This document shows positions 47,801-59,893 of a stretch of DNA of 64,000 bases, piece after piece. The position numbers and the translations under genes are program-made. Every line of letters starts with the position of its first letter. The stretch's first letter is position 1. Under the pieces are notes generated by a model. It saw nothing but the letters and a program-made list of their open reading frames with translations, searched no databases and was not told the DNA's origin. Source of the DNA: Augochlora pura. Taxonomy: Eukaryota > Arthropoda > Insecta > Hymenoptera > Halictidae. Where the stretch lies: contig NC_135781.1 of NCBI RefSeq assembly GCF_028453695.1, positions 21,823,640-21,887,639 of the forward strand, given 5' to 3'.

Positions 47801-50028
47801 TTATTATTTACAACATTACATAATTAGCAATATTAGAAACCATATTTGATTGAAAATAGTATAAGTATAATGACTAGATTACGAATTATATGCATTTATG
47901 ACAAAAATTAATAAGTCAGATTACTGTTTGATAATTATTGGAATTACGAAAATCTTTTCATAGTGAATTTCTATATGATTTTCTCAGTTCAAGCTTACAT
48001 CATACTAAAACTTGTACGAAATTTTAATGGAATCTTAACATTAGTACGCATTACGCATAAATTTTTTGAAATACGAGGAAACGTAAAAACTAGCAAGGTC
48101 TCGCAGCATTTTTATTTTATTTTTACAATGAGTGTCCTTTTAAATGACAAAGCAAGTTTTTCGTTACTTCTAATTTTTATTCTCGTTAGTCCCGAGTTTT
48201 GCCCTCGTTAGCTTTAGTGGTTTTCTATTAGAAATCTGCATTTCCTTGAATCTCCCTCACAACTTTTATTCTAACCAGATGAAAAGCGAATTTTTAAACA
48301 CGATCTTCAAGCAAAAAATCAGGAAAAATTCTCCAACACGTGTCAAGGTGCCCGTGGCCTGTTACACTCTTTCCCGAAATTTGAATTGCAAAACAAAAAT
48401 CGATAATTCGTTTTTCCGTACAAATACGTTTTCAGTCCAAAGGAAAGTTTAGAACATAGTAACGTGGTCTTTTTAACAAGCCACCGTTATGTGAGCTTAA
48501 ACTCAATGTACATATCTGTAAATGTAATTCTTTTTACAAAATTTAGAGTAAAGTTAATTCATAGAAATTTTATAATTTATTTCATTCTTGCCATTTTAAC
48601 ACTTCGACATGGATAGATTACGTTTTCAGGCATAAGTCAAAATTTACGAAAAAGTGACTTACGTCGCTATGATTCTAACTCACTCAATTATTGCCTGACA
48701 ATCGTTAGTATCGATTCCATTCACTAGTATTCTGGTATTACATTATTCATATTTTCATGGTAGCTGTCACTATAGTTACTGAATTTCCTCAGATTCTTTA
48801 ATTCACAGTATCACTGTATTTGAAAGAAAAATAAGATTCAAATTTTCATCGCGATGATAGCTATTAATATACAACAATAACATGTAAAACATATTGTTCT
48901 TTTTCGGCTAAACTCATTTGTTCCTTTTCAACTTACGTGTCGCCCGTGCTCCGCAATCGCGGATTCATTCACTCTGTTATTTTCGCGTTGCTTTCTTAGG
49001 CGTTTAATCGCAACGTCGGTTAACACCGCCTTGTCAATATTTAATATCATCGCGAGCCACTACTGTCTTGTTTTACGATCGATCATTCTCTGTAATTACT
49101 ATCTCTTTACAGTCCACGTGCTTCTTGTCGCATCGACGACGCGGTGATCGACAAATTTTACACTGCAGGAAAATGCACGGCAAATCTCGGTTAATTGCTG
49201 ATGGGAATCAGTGTGTTATGCATACATGTATTTCAACAAATTTCATTTATTAATATTCATTTTTGTGGGCTTACATATATGTCATTTAGTATCTTTGTTT
49301 TCATTCCCAATTTTTATGTCACATTTAGTAAAATTCAATAATTTAATTAACGTCATTACGTACAATAAACATGTAAGAACAATTAACTGCAACTAGGTGA
49401 TCGTGTCTATTGTTCTATCAGTGAATCAGATAATCATCAATTAATCTGAACTTCATTTTACAAATTATAGAAGATGAAACATAGAAATATTAAGTTTGTA
49501 GTAAGTTACTCTTAACGTGCTCTACATTTGTTGATAATTTATTGTACATTATTTGTGAATTACTCATTCATAAGTTATTTTATTTTATACTTGTGCAATC
49601 AATATTCGTATTTTGTAATTATATCTTTTGTTATAAATGTTGTAAAAGAACTGATTCTCTATTAACTTATTAATTGTTAATAACGCTACATATATGTATA
49701 ATAAAGATACGTATGCACCTAGATATATAATTTCAGTTAGGAAATGTTTTCTACCGCTTTTGTGTACTTTCTGCCCCAGAATCCGACGTATTTAGAAACT
49801 GTACAATCTTAATTTCGTTACACTTCTTTTCGTTCGGTTCCCCGCTTCCCGATGACAGAGGGAATTTTAAATACCAATCACTGAGAGACCAGGATATCCC
49901 TCGGATCCCGTGATGCATCATTTGCGAACACATAAGCGAGAAGATTGCGTCTGAGCTCGGGCAGACGCCAATCAGCACGCGGAAAAAGGTGAGCGCGGAC
50001 GCGTGCATTACGCGCGTATACGTGCGTC

Positions 50029-50037
50029 TATAAAAAG
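50029..50037 (+). promoter_or_regulatory. Possible TATA box (TATAAAAAG) in a GC-rich block
   Basis: A consensus TATAAAAAG in an otherwise GC-rich, CpG-containing segment, followed by a (GA)n run at 50119-50137 resembling GAGA elements and, at 50226, an ATG with a short open frame (MKPSKMYKTQ). No coding exon can be attached, so this may be a promoter of an unannotated transcript or coincidence. Confidence 0.2.
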
Positions 50038-50118
50038 AAGCTATGTCATCGCTAACAACTAGTATGTAGTTATACGACACGGAGTATTGCGTTAGGAACA
50101 CGCGGAAAGAGAGAACGA

Positions 50119-50137
50119 GGGAGAGAGAGAGAGAGAG
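50119..50137. repeat. (GA)n tract
   Basis: About nine GA repeats on the + strand. Confidence 0.85.
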
Positions 50138-51095
50138 TCAAGCTTGATCGATCCCATCGGGACGCAAGATTCGGTTCGATGATCTCCGACGAACAGACCG
50201 AGGATTACCGTGTGTCCTCGGCGAATGAAGCCGTCAAAAATGTATAAAACTCAGGTCCAAGCTTATATTTAGTTAGCAAAGTTTAATTTTATTTGACTTA
50301 ATGTATTTTTCAGCTACGAAAAAATTATCAATAGATTGCGGATTTGTATGCAAAAGAGAAATTGTCTGCATCAGTTGCAAGACATGGAAACAGACATAGA
50401 AACATCAGTTGCACGATATAGTTATATATTTCATCAAATAATTGCAGCAGATTTTAAATAATACATTATTATTCCAATAAAGAGATATAATAGTAAAGTG
50501 TTCGAATAAAATATTCGAACTAAAGAGAATTCATTCGGGCCTATTTGTGCATGAGCATATTTATTTATAATAATTGGAATAAAGCTCTAACTTGCGTGAT
50601 CCACTGTAAATAAACCAGTGTGTTTAATAATTTCCCATAGGAAAAGCTTCGCGATCCCATTAACAACCAAATGAGGGCACGCCATGAATCGTTTCGACCT
50701 ATCACAAACTTTCAATATCAAAGTTTCTTCTTTAGAAATTATTAAAATGGGTGTTGGCACTCTCGCCGGCGATCCTCGTCGGCGTATACGTGCATCCGCG
50801 TGCGCGCACTCGTTTCAGCGTCATTCCTGAACGCTCAAAGTGTATCTTGACACGAATCGGAATGAAAGTGGATGCGCTTTTTAAAGCAGATTTCGTCCGT
50901 TTCGAAATTATTGAAGGAGATGTCTGGTTTGCGGCAGAGCGTGCCACGTTTCACAGTTGCTAGCTGCTGGACGCCCGAATTCCCCGCGGCTGTTCCAGTG
51001 ATTTCCATAAAGCGAACGAGAAATACTCCACTATAATTAGCTACCGTTGGCTACTCGGATATCCCTTGCATAATGAGACTCAACTAATGTTGAAA

Positions 51096-51115
51096 CATAT
51101 ATATATATATATATA
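51096..51115. repeat. (AT)n microsatellite
   Basis: Ten perfect AT repeats. Confidence 0.9.
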
Positions 51116-53592
51116 ACGGACAAAATGAGGAAACACGCGTGTGTGTCCATTTGTATTGATATGAGTTCTCTCGGATGCACGGGTTTTCGCTTGTCAGGAG
51201 TTCCAGTCGCCGAAATCACACACGACAGAAAAGCTCGCGATACGGCATATTCGAGTATACAGCTACTACTGCTTCAAATAAAACGGTACGCATACTACAC
51301 GCGGAATGTTTATTCCATTCCTCCTTATCCTATCTCACTCTGGTAGGTATAACCAACTATAGTTGTATTAATTTAATTTCGCAATTTACTCGCATATTTC
51401 AATTACACAGTAGTTCAAATAACTGCAGCGATTTCAGTAAATGCATTCGCCAATTATTTTAATCGCCACGGTGAATCAAATACAGTACTTACACTTACAC
51501 CTATCATGTTTTCATTTCTTAAATCGTAATTGTAATTCAATTACGTGGCAATTTTTAATATTAATTCAATTAGATCATAACTCATAATTGATGAAATTTA
51601 ATTACTTAGTACATACGAACAATATTTAAATTGTAATCACCAATTACATTGAATTATAATTTCTAGAGTAATTCAATTGTAATTTCTCACAGCAAATAAA
51701 TAATGTAAAAACGAAAAATTTGGTGCTAAATTTGAAACAATTTTTCTTGTATGCAAGAGAGTAATGCAATGTCTTTTACATTTAAATTTTTTAGAACCTA
51801 CATAATCTATTACTTCGTTCAATAGAACAGCGACGTAGTTTAAACTTTAAAAGCTGCTAATTTAAAAAAAAAAAAGAAAAGGGAAGAGATGGTCTTGACT
51901 ATGTTATTATTCGAACACACAATTTGTTATCTTTTACGTTTTCTTCATAGTTGCAATATTGCGGACGTACCTGCAGTAAATATTCTATCAAAAACCAATT
52001 TTTACCGTGAAAACGATTGATTGCCTACAGCAAATTCAATTTCTGTGTCTCCTTTGTCAATAAATCTGTAAAGTTTATTAAAGTATACACAAACATTTAG
52101 ACAGAACTTTTATAACAAAATATGTATGTATGTGCTTATTAAATACTCTAGGCTTCATCTAGCTAATCTAAATTTTTAAGAATTTTATATAGCAGAAAAG
52201 TATTTTAGAATTTTATATCATTTATTTTGTAATTTGCTGGCAAAAGGTCGTGAAGTAGGAACTACTAATTTAGATACCTTTTTCGCGAATACAATTAATC
52301 TTATTATACCAAGTCCAATCTTGACTTGTTCGCGCAAACAAATTGTAGAGTTTATTAAAACACGTGCAAATGTGAAGAAAAAAGTTTGTTAACTAAATTT
52401 TAGGTAGTCTCATAGCAACACAAATCTGACTTTAGCGTTAAATATTACTATCTGAATTTAAGCAACATTTCAAGTGTGACAAAGTTGATCCGTGCTACCC
52501 AGACCACGTGAACATGTTAGGCGCGGTTGGGATCGGAAATAAGACGGCACTAATCGTAGCATAACCTTATCCGTAAGAGGATAGTAAAGATGCGATTACC
52601 GGCGTGTCGCATTTCATTGCATCGAACCGGTATACATAATAAATTGCATTCTAGTCGGCTCACGGTAACTTCCAGCACGCGTTGTCTCGGAATACCGTTA
52701 ATATACCATGCTACCATAGAATTACCTCGAAAAATGATGTAATATTATAAAACCTCATATTAACAGCATTTTACTTTCAAGCTCTATTTGGTTGCCATGA
52801 CAAATAACCATAATCGCTCGTAGAAATTTTGCATTTATTAACTGTCGTGTGAATTTACTACATAAATTTTTGTAATCTTTCATGTATTTGTTTAGAATAA
52901 TTCCAGACTGATTTAAAATACATTGAATGAAAGGAACAATCTCTACAAGTATGAAACAATTATACATGCTAGAATTAACCAAATTTATTACTTTCTAACA
53001 TATCACTTAAATAAATCTTGTGGATCTGTTCGTAAAGATAAATTCGGCATTTAAAAACACAAACTTCTCGAAATTCTAGAATTCTATTTTAAACAGGTTT
53101 TAACGCTAAATCTGCCATGCTCGTTATAATAACTGGTTTTACATTTTTTAATGCGAAATTATTGGAATTACGAAGATTCGTTTGTAGAAAAAGATTGAAC
53201 ACATTCCTTAGTGCAAGCATACATTATAATTAAAATATCGAAAACTTTAAATAGATTCAGTCATGCCATTTTTATGAAACCAAACAAATCAATCAATTTT
53301 AGTGGTCGAACGGAATAACACTAAAAATAATTTTGTTTCTACAAGAAATTCTGTTCCTTTCCTATCATCTATCGTAAATCCTATAAATAAGAATCTGAAA
53401 ATATTGTTTCGCGAAATTTATGTCAACAAGATTTCCTAAATAATTATAAGTAAATATACGGTATGTCATTATGTCCAATGTGTCGTGAAATTTTATTTGA
53501 CTTATAATGTTACTAAACTCACTGGTACTTGATTGAGTAAAGTCTCCGATAACAAACAGTTAATCAAAATACACACCTACTCGCTAACATTA

Positions 53593-53844
53593 ATGATCGT
53601 TTTCACCTTTTCGATCGGAATAATAACAGCCAAAGAAACCGTGAAACAACCCTTAGAAGAGAGACAAGGTCACATCGTTCCGACTGTTATTTTATCGGAC
53701 ATCGGTACGTGTAAAAGCAGAAACGCGACTCCAAGAATTGCACTCTCGATATTTACAAGCGTTCTGATCGGATGTTATATTCTTGCTTCGATTCTGCTTC
53801 TTCGCGGCGAGCGAATATCCGGGCGAAGAATAGAATTCCCTTGA
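53593..53844 (+). CDS. Possible small single-pass membrane protein (83 residues), unknown
   Basis: From ATG 53593 to TGA 53844: a hydrophobic start (MIVFTFSIGIITA) like a signal peptide, a short polar part with NAT (possible N-glycosylation) and one Cys, a membrane segment (IALSIFTSVLIGCYILASIL) and a basic tail (RGERISGRR). The layout is that of a type I single-pass protein, and the frame is GC-richer than its surroundings. Upstream the frame is open to 53533. No family recognised. An internal donor (GGTACGT near 53702) also exists, so it could be part of a spliced gene. Confidence 0.25.
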   Translation: MIVFTFSIGIITAKETVKQPLEERQGHIVPTVILSDIGTCKSRNATPRIALSIFTSVLIGCYILASILLLRGERISGRRIEFP

Positions 53845-53946
53845 CGACGACAGGAAGTCCGACGTTTGTTTGACTGAACGATAGGACCCCCGTCGCGACG
53901 AAAAGCTCTGTCTGTCAACCCCTTTCGTTCCTGTCGTTTTTTGCAG

Positions 53947-54139
53947 GTCCCCTATCTTAGCCTTCTACCCGAGAATTCGCCAAATTGGCCGACGCGGAGG
54001 ATGCAGACATGTAAACAACCCCACGGAAAAATCCATTTTTATCTTCTACGAAGGATTTCGTCCGAGAAAGAACATAAAAATCTCGCCCGAGAAGAACACT
54101 AAACCCATCAAGCGTTCAAAGTGTTTTTATTATAATTAG
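53947..54139 (+). CDS. Possible terminal exon following a strong acceptor, unknown
   Basis: A strong acceptor (TCGTTTTTTGCAG ending 53946) opens a frame of 64 codons after one leading base: SPILAFYPRIRQIGRRGGCR, HVNNPTEKSIFIFYEGFRPR and ending KCFYYN, TAG. The one-base phase fits the donor at 39557 (AG+G, Arg), which would make a 165-residue membrane protein with 38412 and 39344. One in three acceptors would fit by chance, and the gap is 14 kb. Confidence 0.15.
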
Positions 54140-54539
54140 ATTACGAATTTTATACGTCCGTGGTAAAATCGAGTAGATGGAATTTAAAACCGTAGAAAGA
54201 TTCGAGCGATTTATAAATACGATCTATTAAAATTATCATTGATAGAAAGAACTTGCTGACTAGTTTCAACCTCTCGCAATTCATGCAGATAATTTATATT
54301 TTGGAAAACAAAATCCACAGTTTACTCATTTATATTCACTGTTTCCAATTTGCTTAAACTACTTTAAACATAAAAGAATTCATGCTACAAATGATCAAAA
54401 ATAAAATGGAATTTTAGAATCAAAAGAACCCTCGAAATTTGCGAACTTTTCTGGACAAGCTTAGCTCCACTTAATGTAATCTATCTTGACAGTTTTCGTG
54501 TTTGTTCGTCAAGCAGGCGTGAAAGTAGGACAATTATAT

Positions 54540-54574
54540 TATTCGGTCGGTGCGCAAGGAATGTCGGATTTAGG
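54540..54574 (+). mobile_element. Mariner-like terminal repeat relic
   Basis: T-ATTCGGTCGGTGCGCAAGGA followed by ATGTCGGATTT closely parallels the remembered mariner terminal repeat pattern TTAGGTTGGTGCAAAAGTAAT-TGCGG. No transposase remains nearby. A second, more diverged copy of the pattern is at 54831 (ATTGGGTTGACCCATAATTT). Confidence 0.4.
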
Positions 54575-55327
54575 TAGTAGCGCGTTCGCGCCATTGTTAT
54601 TAAAAAGATATGGAATGAATTTCTAAATTCCACACTAATAAGTGCGAGGCGACATGCAGTATCTCAAATCGTTGAGCATCTCTGAACGGAGGCCCAATAA
54701 GAGTTGTTTTCTAGTACACTATACTTCATCATATTTATATTGCTTTAATTGTTATTACAAATGCTTGTTTATTTTAATTGTGGACCCAGTGAGACGCGGA
54801 TGCATTCCTTGGCTTCCCAGTTCAGAAATTATTGGGTTGACCCATAATTTCGCGCGGATGCCTGCCACCTTAGCATTCAACTGCTATTATTAGTTAGAGT
54901 ACTTTGCCCCTAAATTTAGAGCTAACTTCAAAAACTGTTTCCTTAGTCTTTTTCATTTTGGTAGAAAATTACAGAATATCGGCGAGTTTCAGGTGTCTCG
55001 TTGCTTCGCCGATTTCTTGAAAATTTCTATGTTCTAATAATACATTATCATACTGTATCATCTTGTGTGGGCAATAATTATAATCCATAGAGCACCTATA
55101 CATAAGAAATGACGGGAGAACTACCATGGACGGGACACATGTTAAACTACTATTAATATTGTGATATAAAAAATTATGAATTCTTCTACAACAAAATTTT
55201 ATTAAGGTGAGACAATTTAGAGACGCGTAGGCAGCTTAGAAATTTCTAGGAAAAACTGGCTATTTAAGAACGGTTACGAGAGTTACATGTACGTGTGTAA
55301 CTAGTTGAAATTGTTGTTTCGGTTACG

Positions 55328-55588
55328 ATGCGTGAAAACGGAAACGTTAGGAAGGCATTCGCACAACACGCATCTCGGCAATACGATCGTTTTGCAAAGC
55401 TTCTGTGCGTGGGCAAACGGTACCCACGATCGCGTGGGTTGGAAATCCAAGTCTCGCCAACGCCGGTTTTGCTACGGCTTCCAAGGCTACGTGTGGCGAA
55501 AGAAATTGGCAAAATCGTGAACGAAGAAAGGCGAGCAAACGAGCATCAGTCGCGAACCCTATTTAACGCACTTGCTTTTCAACAATAA
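55328..55588 (+). CDS. GC-rich open frame (86 residues), unknown
   Basis: ATG 55328 to TAA 55588 encodes a basic protein: MRENGNVRKAFAQHASRQYD, RFAKLLCVGKRYPRSRG, VAKEIGKIVNEERRANEHQS. An in-frame TAA precedes the ATG. No domain recognised. The - strand is open over the same region (55264-55512), so coding is uncertain; a degraded transposon or exon fragment is possible. Confidence 0.15.
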   Translation: MRENGNVRKAFAQHASRQYDRFAKLLCVGKRYPRSRGLEIQVSPTPVLLRLPRLRVAKEIGKIVNEERRANEHQSRTLFNALAFQQ

Positions 55589-57359
55589 CCATCTCGACAA
55601 TCGTAAAACGCCACCTTCAAGCTATTCGTCGCATCGGTGCCATTAAGAAAATTAGTTTTCGTTCGTGGAAGCTATATAGTGTATTCAACCTTGTGTTTTT
55701 CATATTACTATTTTAGTAGAAGTACAGAGTACTTCAATATAAGTTCAAAGTTTAATAAAAGTACAAAGTACAGTCTAGCTGTTACGACATGCTTTGTGCA
55801 AGAATTAACATAGTTGTGTGCACAGTTACATACACATCAAGTTACATACTCATGAATATATCTACATTTCAATAAAAAATGAATTTCTCACAGTAAATTT
55901 TCACAAAAATTTATATCTAACTGTTCAACCATTTAAAATTCCTAAGACGGTACACGTCTTTCATAAGAATGAACAGAGTTGTACGCGCCAGAAAACGTTT
56001 ACATAGACAAATTATTTTCTTATTCTCGGAAACAACTGCATCCTGTCTTCGATCTATTGTTTTCCGTGATGCTTCTTGTCTAAAATGTACAGAGAAAATT
56101 GTATTCAAGTCATCTTACATTTTTCTTTCGTCCAGACCGTACGTTTTCTCTTTGCTCCCAGTCAATTTGGATGGCATGTCCCCTTTTTGCACTGAGTTAT
56201 TCCCATGGGAAAAAAACTAAAGAACTAAGGACGTCCCAGGCGCATCATCCCTGCTCCTCTAACATTTCCAACAAGTAAAAGCAATATGAGAAGAAAAAGT
56301 AGAAGGCCCCGAGACCGGTCCGTATAAATTTTCCCTTTTTTCGAAGACGCTTTCCGGGGCGCAATTACTCTGTTAGCTAGAAACCAGCAACAAGCTCAAT
56401 CTTTATTTTACCTTCGCCACGGAATTTTGTGAATCCTACCAAAACTTAAGCAACGTTTTCTTATTATGAAAAGTTTTATACACTAAACTTTGATAATAAA
56501 AACTTCCGTAATTTCTTATTAACAAAATCAAACATTTTTTGCAAGTGTATTTCATTTATTTATCTAAAGGAATTTTCGGATGGTATGTCAACCCTTTTTT
56601 TACATTGAATTTCATTTATTCAGGCAGAAGCTTACATTGTCAACTGAAAGAGACTTTATTTCGAAGAGAGATAAATTTGAAAAAAAAGCTGGATTTCATT
56701 ACACAAGGAAAACAAAATATAGGGAAATCATTGCAATAAAACATTATTTATTACTTTACTGTTTCGATTTATTAAGCTGTTACTGAAAATATTAGCATTC
56801 GAGGAATTTGCATATTGAGTGTAACTTTCAATTTCACTTTTCAGATTTTTAATGTCTGCAATTATAGACCTACCTATATCATGATTTGTGTCGATGCAGC
56901 CGCACTTTCACCACGTTCGACAACTTTAAATAATTTACATTTAGTTTCAATATTTGTGACTATACGTTTTTGTTGCGTCCCCATTATGCTAGTATACGCT
57001 TTTAACTAAACTATTGTGTTTTGGATACAAACATAGTTCACAATGATCTCAAAAATCTTTCTATAATAATAATATACTTGCTTTGTTTTAATGCCGCTAC
57101 CAGTTGATACTGTCATTTTTAACTGAGCCTTTATTTATTGCATTTGGTCAGACATTTCTGCAAGAATGTTGACATATAGCACCGGGTAGTCTCTTTCTCG
57201 TATTGTTGTGTGCAAGCGAAGAAAAAAAAGGGAAAAAATGAAAAAGATGAAAGAGAAGAAAAGGAAGAAGAAGGGGAAGAAGTAGGAAAAGAAGAAACAG
57301 GAAACAGAGGAGCTGAAGAAGGTCTCGAGAGCGGTTCGAAGAATTTTTTCCATTTCCTC

Positions 57360-57790
57360 GGAGTCCAGGGGCGCAATTACTCCGGCGACCTCCAGCTCGC
57401 CGAGAGGAATTCGTTTCGCACGGTTTGGAAAAGAGTAAATCGGAGCACGAAACCGAGATCGTCGGCTAGAAATTCCGAGTACGTTGACCGGCGCGCAACT
57501 TTCATGGCTCGGTATCGCCGCGGGTCGGTTACCTGTTCCCTCGGCGCGCGTTTAGCGCTGGCTAATGCACGGGCAGCCTCGTAATCCGAGCAGGGGGCCC
57601 GCTTCTTTCCTCGCAACCGCGGATTTAAATTATTACGTATACGTGCCGAACAAGAAACACGCCGGCTCGCATCGGAGAACATTGTTCCATCGGCCGTGGA
57701 TCGAGCTACGAGGTGCACTTGAAAACGGTTTCTCGCGCCGCACAACGGAGTGAAGCGACGAAGTTCTGTCGAAATCAAAGAACATTCGAT
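57360..57790. promoter_or_regulatory. GC- and CpG-rich island, possible Patronin 5' region
   Basis: Over about 430 bases the composition is strikingly GC-rich, with frequent CG dinucleotides, unlike the AT-rich flanks. It contains the candidate first Patronin exon (57682-57533, - strand). GC islands like this in AT-rich insect genomes usually mark exons or promoters. Confidence 0.35.
57533..57682 (-). CDS. Candidate first coding exon of Patronin (50 codons)
   Basis: Inside a GC-rich island, a - strand frame from ATG 57682 encodes MFSDASRRVSCSARIRNNLN ... DYEAARALASAKRAPREQ and meets a donor GAACAG|GTAACC in phase 0. That is the phase needed to join AKQRASVKW at 43505, and a Gln before that junction matches Drosophila (IRQ|ARQRASV, by recall). 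The N-terminal residues are not recognisable, and the intron would be 14 kb. A different, shorter first exon cannot be excluded. Confidence 0.33.
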
Positions 57791-59828
57791 GGGAATGAGA
57801 CAAAGCGTTGATTATTTTTCGTTGAAGCTAAAATGTTTCCGAATGAAAGAAGGATAGAGAGGAAGAGTGTACATTGTTCAACCTTGAAAATTTGGGTTAA
57901 GCTTGAATTGTTCCAAATTGAGATTTATCCAATACCGTGTACAGTTGGATTTTTGTATGGTATACATCATTTCCCGTAGATTCTGACACGCTGATTTCAA
58001 ATCCATCGTGATTTGTTTTGTCGATATGATTTGATAGATAGCTGACATTTTTCAAAACCCTGAAGTGGTAAATAAATTTTGTCAGCGTTTTTTAGATCAG
58101 CCTGTCCATATCTACGGGAAACGATGTATAACATATCATGAAAAAGAATCCAGCAGAGCATGGTACGGAATAAATCACAATTTTGTTTGAATATTTCAAG
58201 CGTAATATACATCGTCAAGGTTAACAAATGTTCACACTCCAGTCTCTCTATTTTCCATTATTTGAGAACATTTCAGCTCCAACGTAACAACGAGATCGTC
58301 GTTTTATCTGATTCCTATCAAAAGTTCTTTGATTTTGACACAACATCATCACTTCACCCCACTGTGCGCCGCAGCCAAGGGAACGCTTAAAAATAGACGT
58401 CGTAGTCGCGTTTACGTAACAAGCCCGCCGTCGGTATTCGCGAATTCACGGTTCTACTTTGTAGCGACCCGGCTGTAATATCGTTTTTTCGATCCTCGCA
58501 TGCCTTTACCCGTCATACTAATTTTTGTTGCGAACTGCGATGATTGATCGAGTTCGAAACTCACTGACGTCTGCACTGCTTTGCATTAATGTCCGTACAT
58601 TAATGTATTCATTCATACAGGTATTATACTGCGCTGCCTTTTTCGTTACTGAATGTGAAATGTGAAATATGGGCCAACTTTTTTGATATAGCAGAGTGGT
58701 AGAGTAAAGTTGGGAATTATTCGAATTCTTTCGAACAAATATCAAACCTAAAATATTTATCTGCATGAATTCTCCTTTTTCGAATATTTTATAGGAATAA
58801 AGATTATTCATTATTTGTCCTGAATAATTATATATATAATCATTCGAATAATTTAAAAAAAGAAAGTGAATTTTTCACGCTACGAGATTTTTCATTGGTA
58901 ATTCAAAATACGATATATATAAATATATAAAATATATAAAATTTATAAATATATAAAATTGCCGAAGCAATGACCATTTTTTATTCGCGAATGAATGCAT
59001 GAACACAGTTGCGCAAACGATGTCGTCCCATTTCGAACAACTTACAAGGATGTGCTATGTACATACATTCTTTAACCGGAAAATTTGTTGACACGTTCTT
59101 TAAAGAGCACATTTTCCAAGCAGCGTGCATTTAATTATTAAATATCGCTGTTCAACGTTGGAAGAATATTAGAAAGCTCGTAAGCAACTTTCAGCGGTTT
59201 ACGGTACCCCGTATATGAATACCGTGAGTATAAAATGTTTAGCGTGTTCTTCAACGGTAAAATATCCCGTGGAAAGTGAAACAGAACCAAACGGAGACGT
59301 CGGCGAAATATGTTTGCATACTTGCGCCAGCGCGAAATGAAAAGAAAAAGAAAAAGAATAAGAAAAAGCCCACGTTCGACGGATATATCGTAACAATCCG
59401 GTTAGATATGCCAAGAATTTAAACCTGTTCCCGAGCACGCCACGCAGCGTGTGTGTACGTGAAGAATCAATTAATGTAGCACACGTGGAAAAGAGATTTC
59501 GCTAGCCTTTCGATAATTCGCTCGCGCGGTTCGTTCCGTAGGAAACAGAAAACGCGGATCGGTTCGAAGGAAAATCAGGAGACGACGGAATGTCGCCAAG
59601 TATCCAAACGAAACAAAAAGAAAACCGCCTCGCCTCGGCTGCAAAATAGTAATCGGCCGGTGGTTAACGGTAACGAGTCCTTTTTCAGTACCTGCAATTA
59701 CGTGCCTACTTTGGAACCGCATGCATCCGCAGATTCGCGAGCGATCGATCGCAGCAATTGTGCAGTTGCGAGACGACACCGAGATTCCGACCACGATTCC
59801 ACAAATTAATTAGTTTTTCTGAAACGAG

Positions 59829-59893
<65 letters not shown>

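Larger units (their letters stand above)
43506..57532 (-). other. Probable long 5' intron of Patronin (14 kb) with scattered GC-rich blocks
   Basis: No large gene on either strand. GC-richer blocks with short open frames occur near 44500-44690, 45100-45340, 49850-50250, 50740-50960, 53590-54090 and 55320-55590; those worth attention have separate entries. The remainder is AT-rich. Whether it is intron or intergenic depends on where the Patronin promoter lies. Confidence 0.5.

Noticed and set aside
57210..57584. + strand frame of 124 codons starting Lys/Glu-rich
   Set aside because: The first third is a purine-rich low-complexity tract; the rest is antisense to a - strand frame that fits a Patronin first exon better. 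Not supported as a gene.
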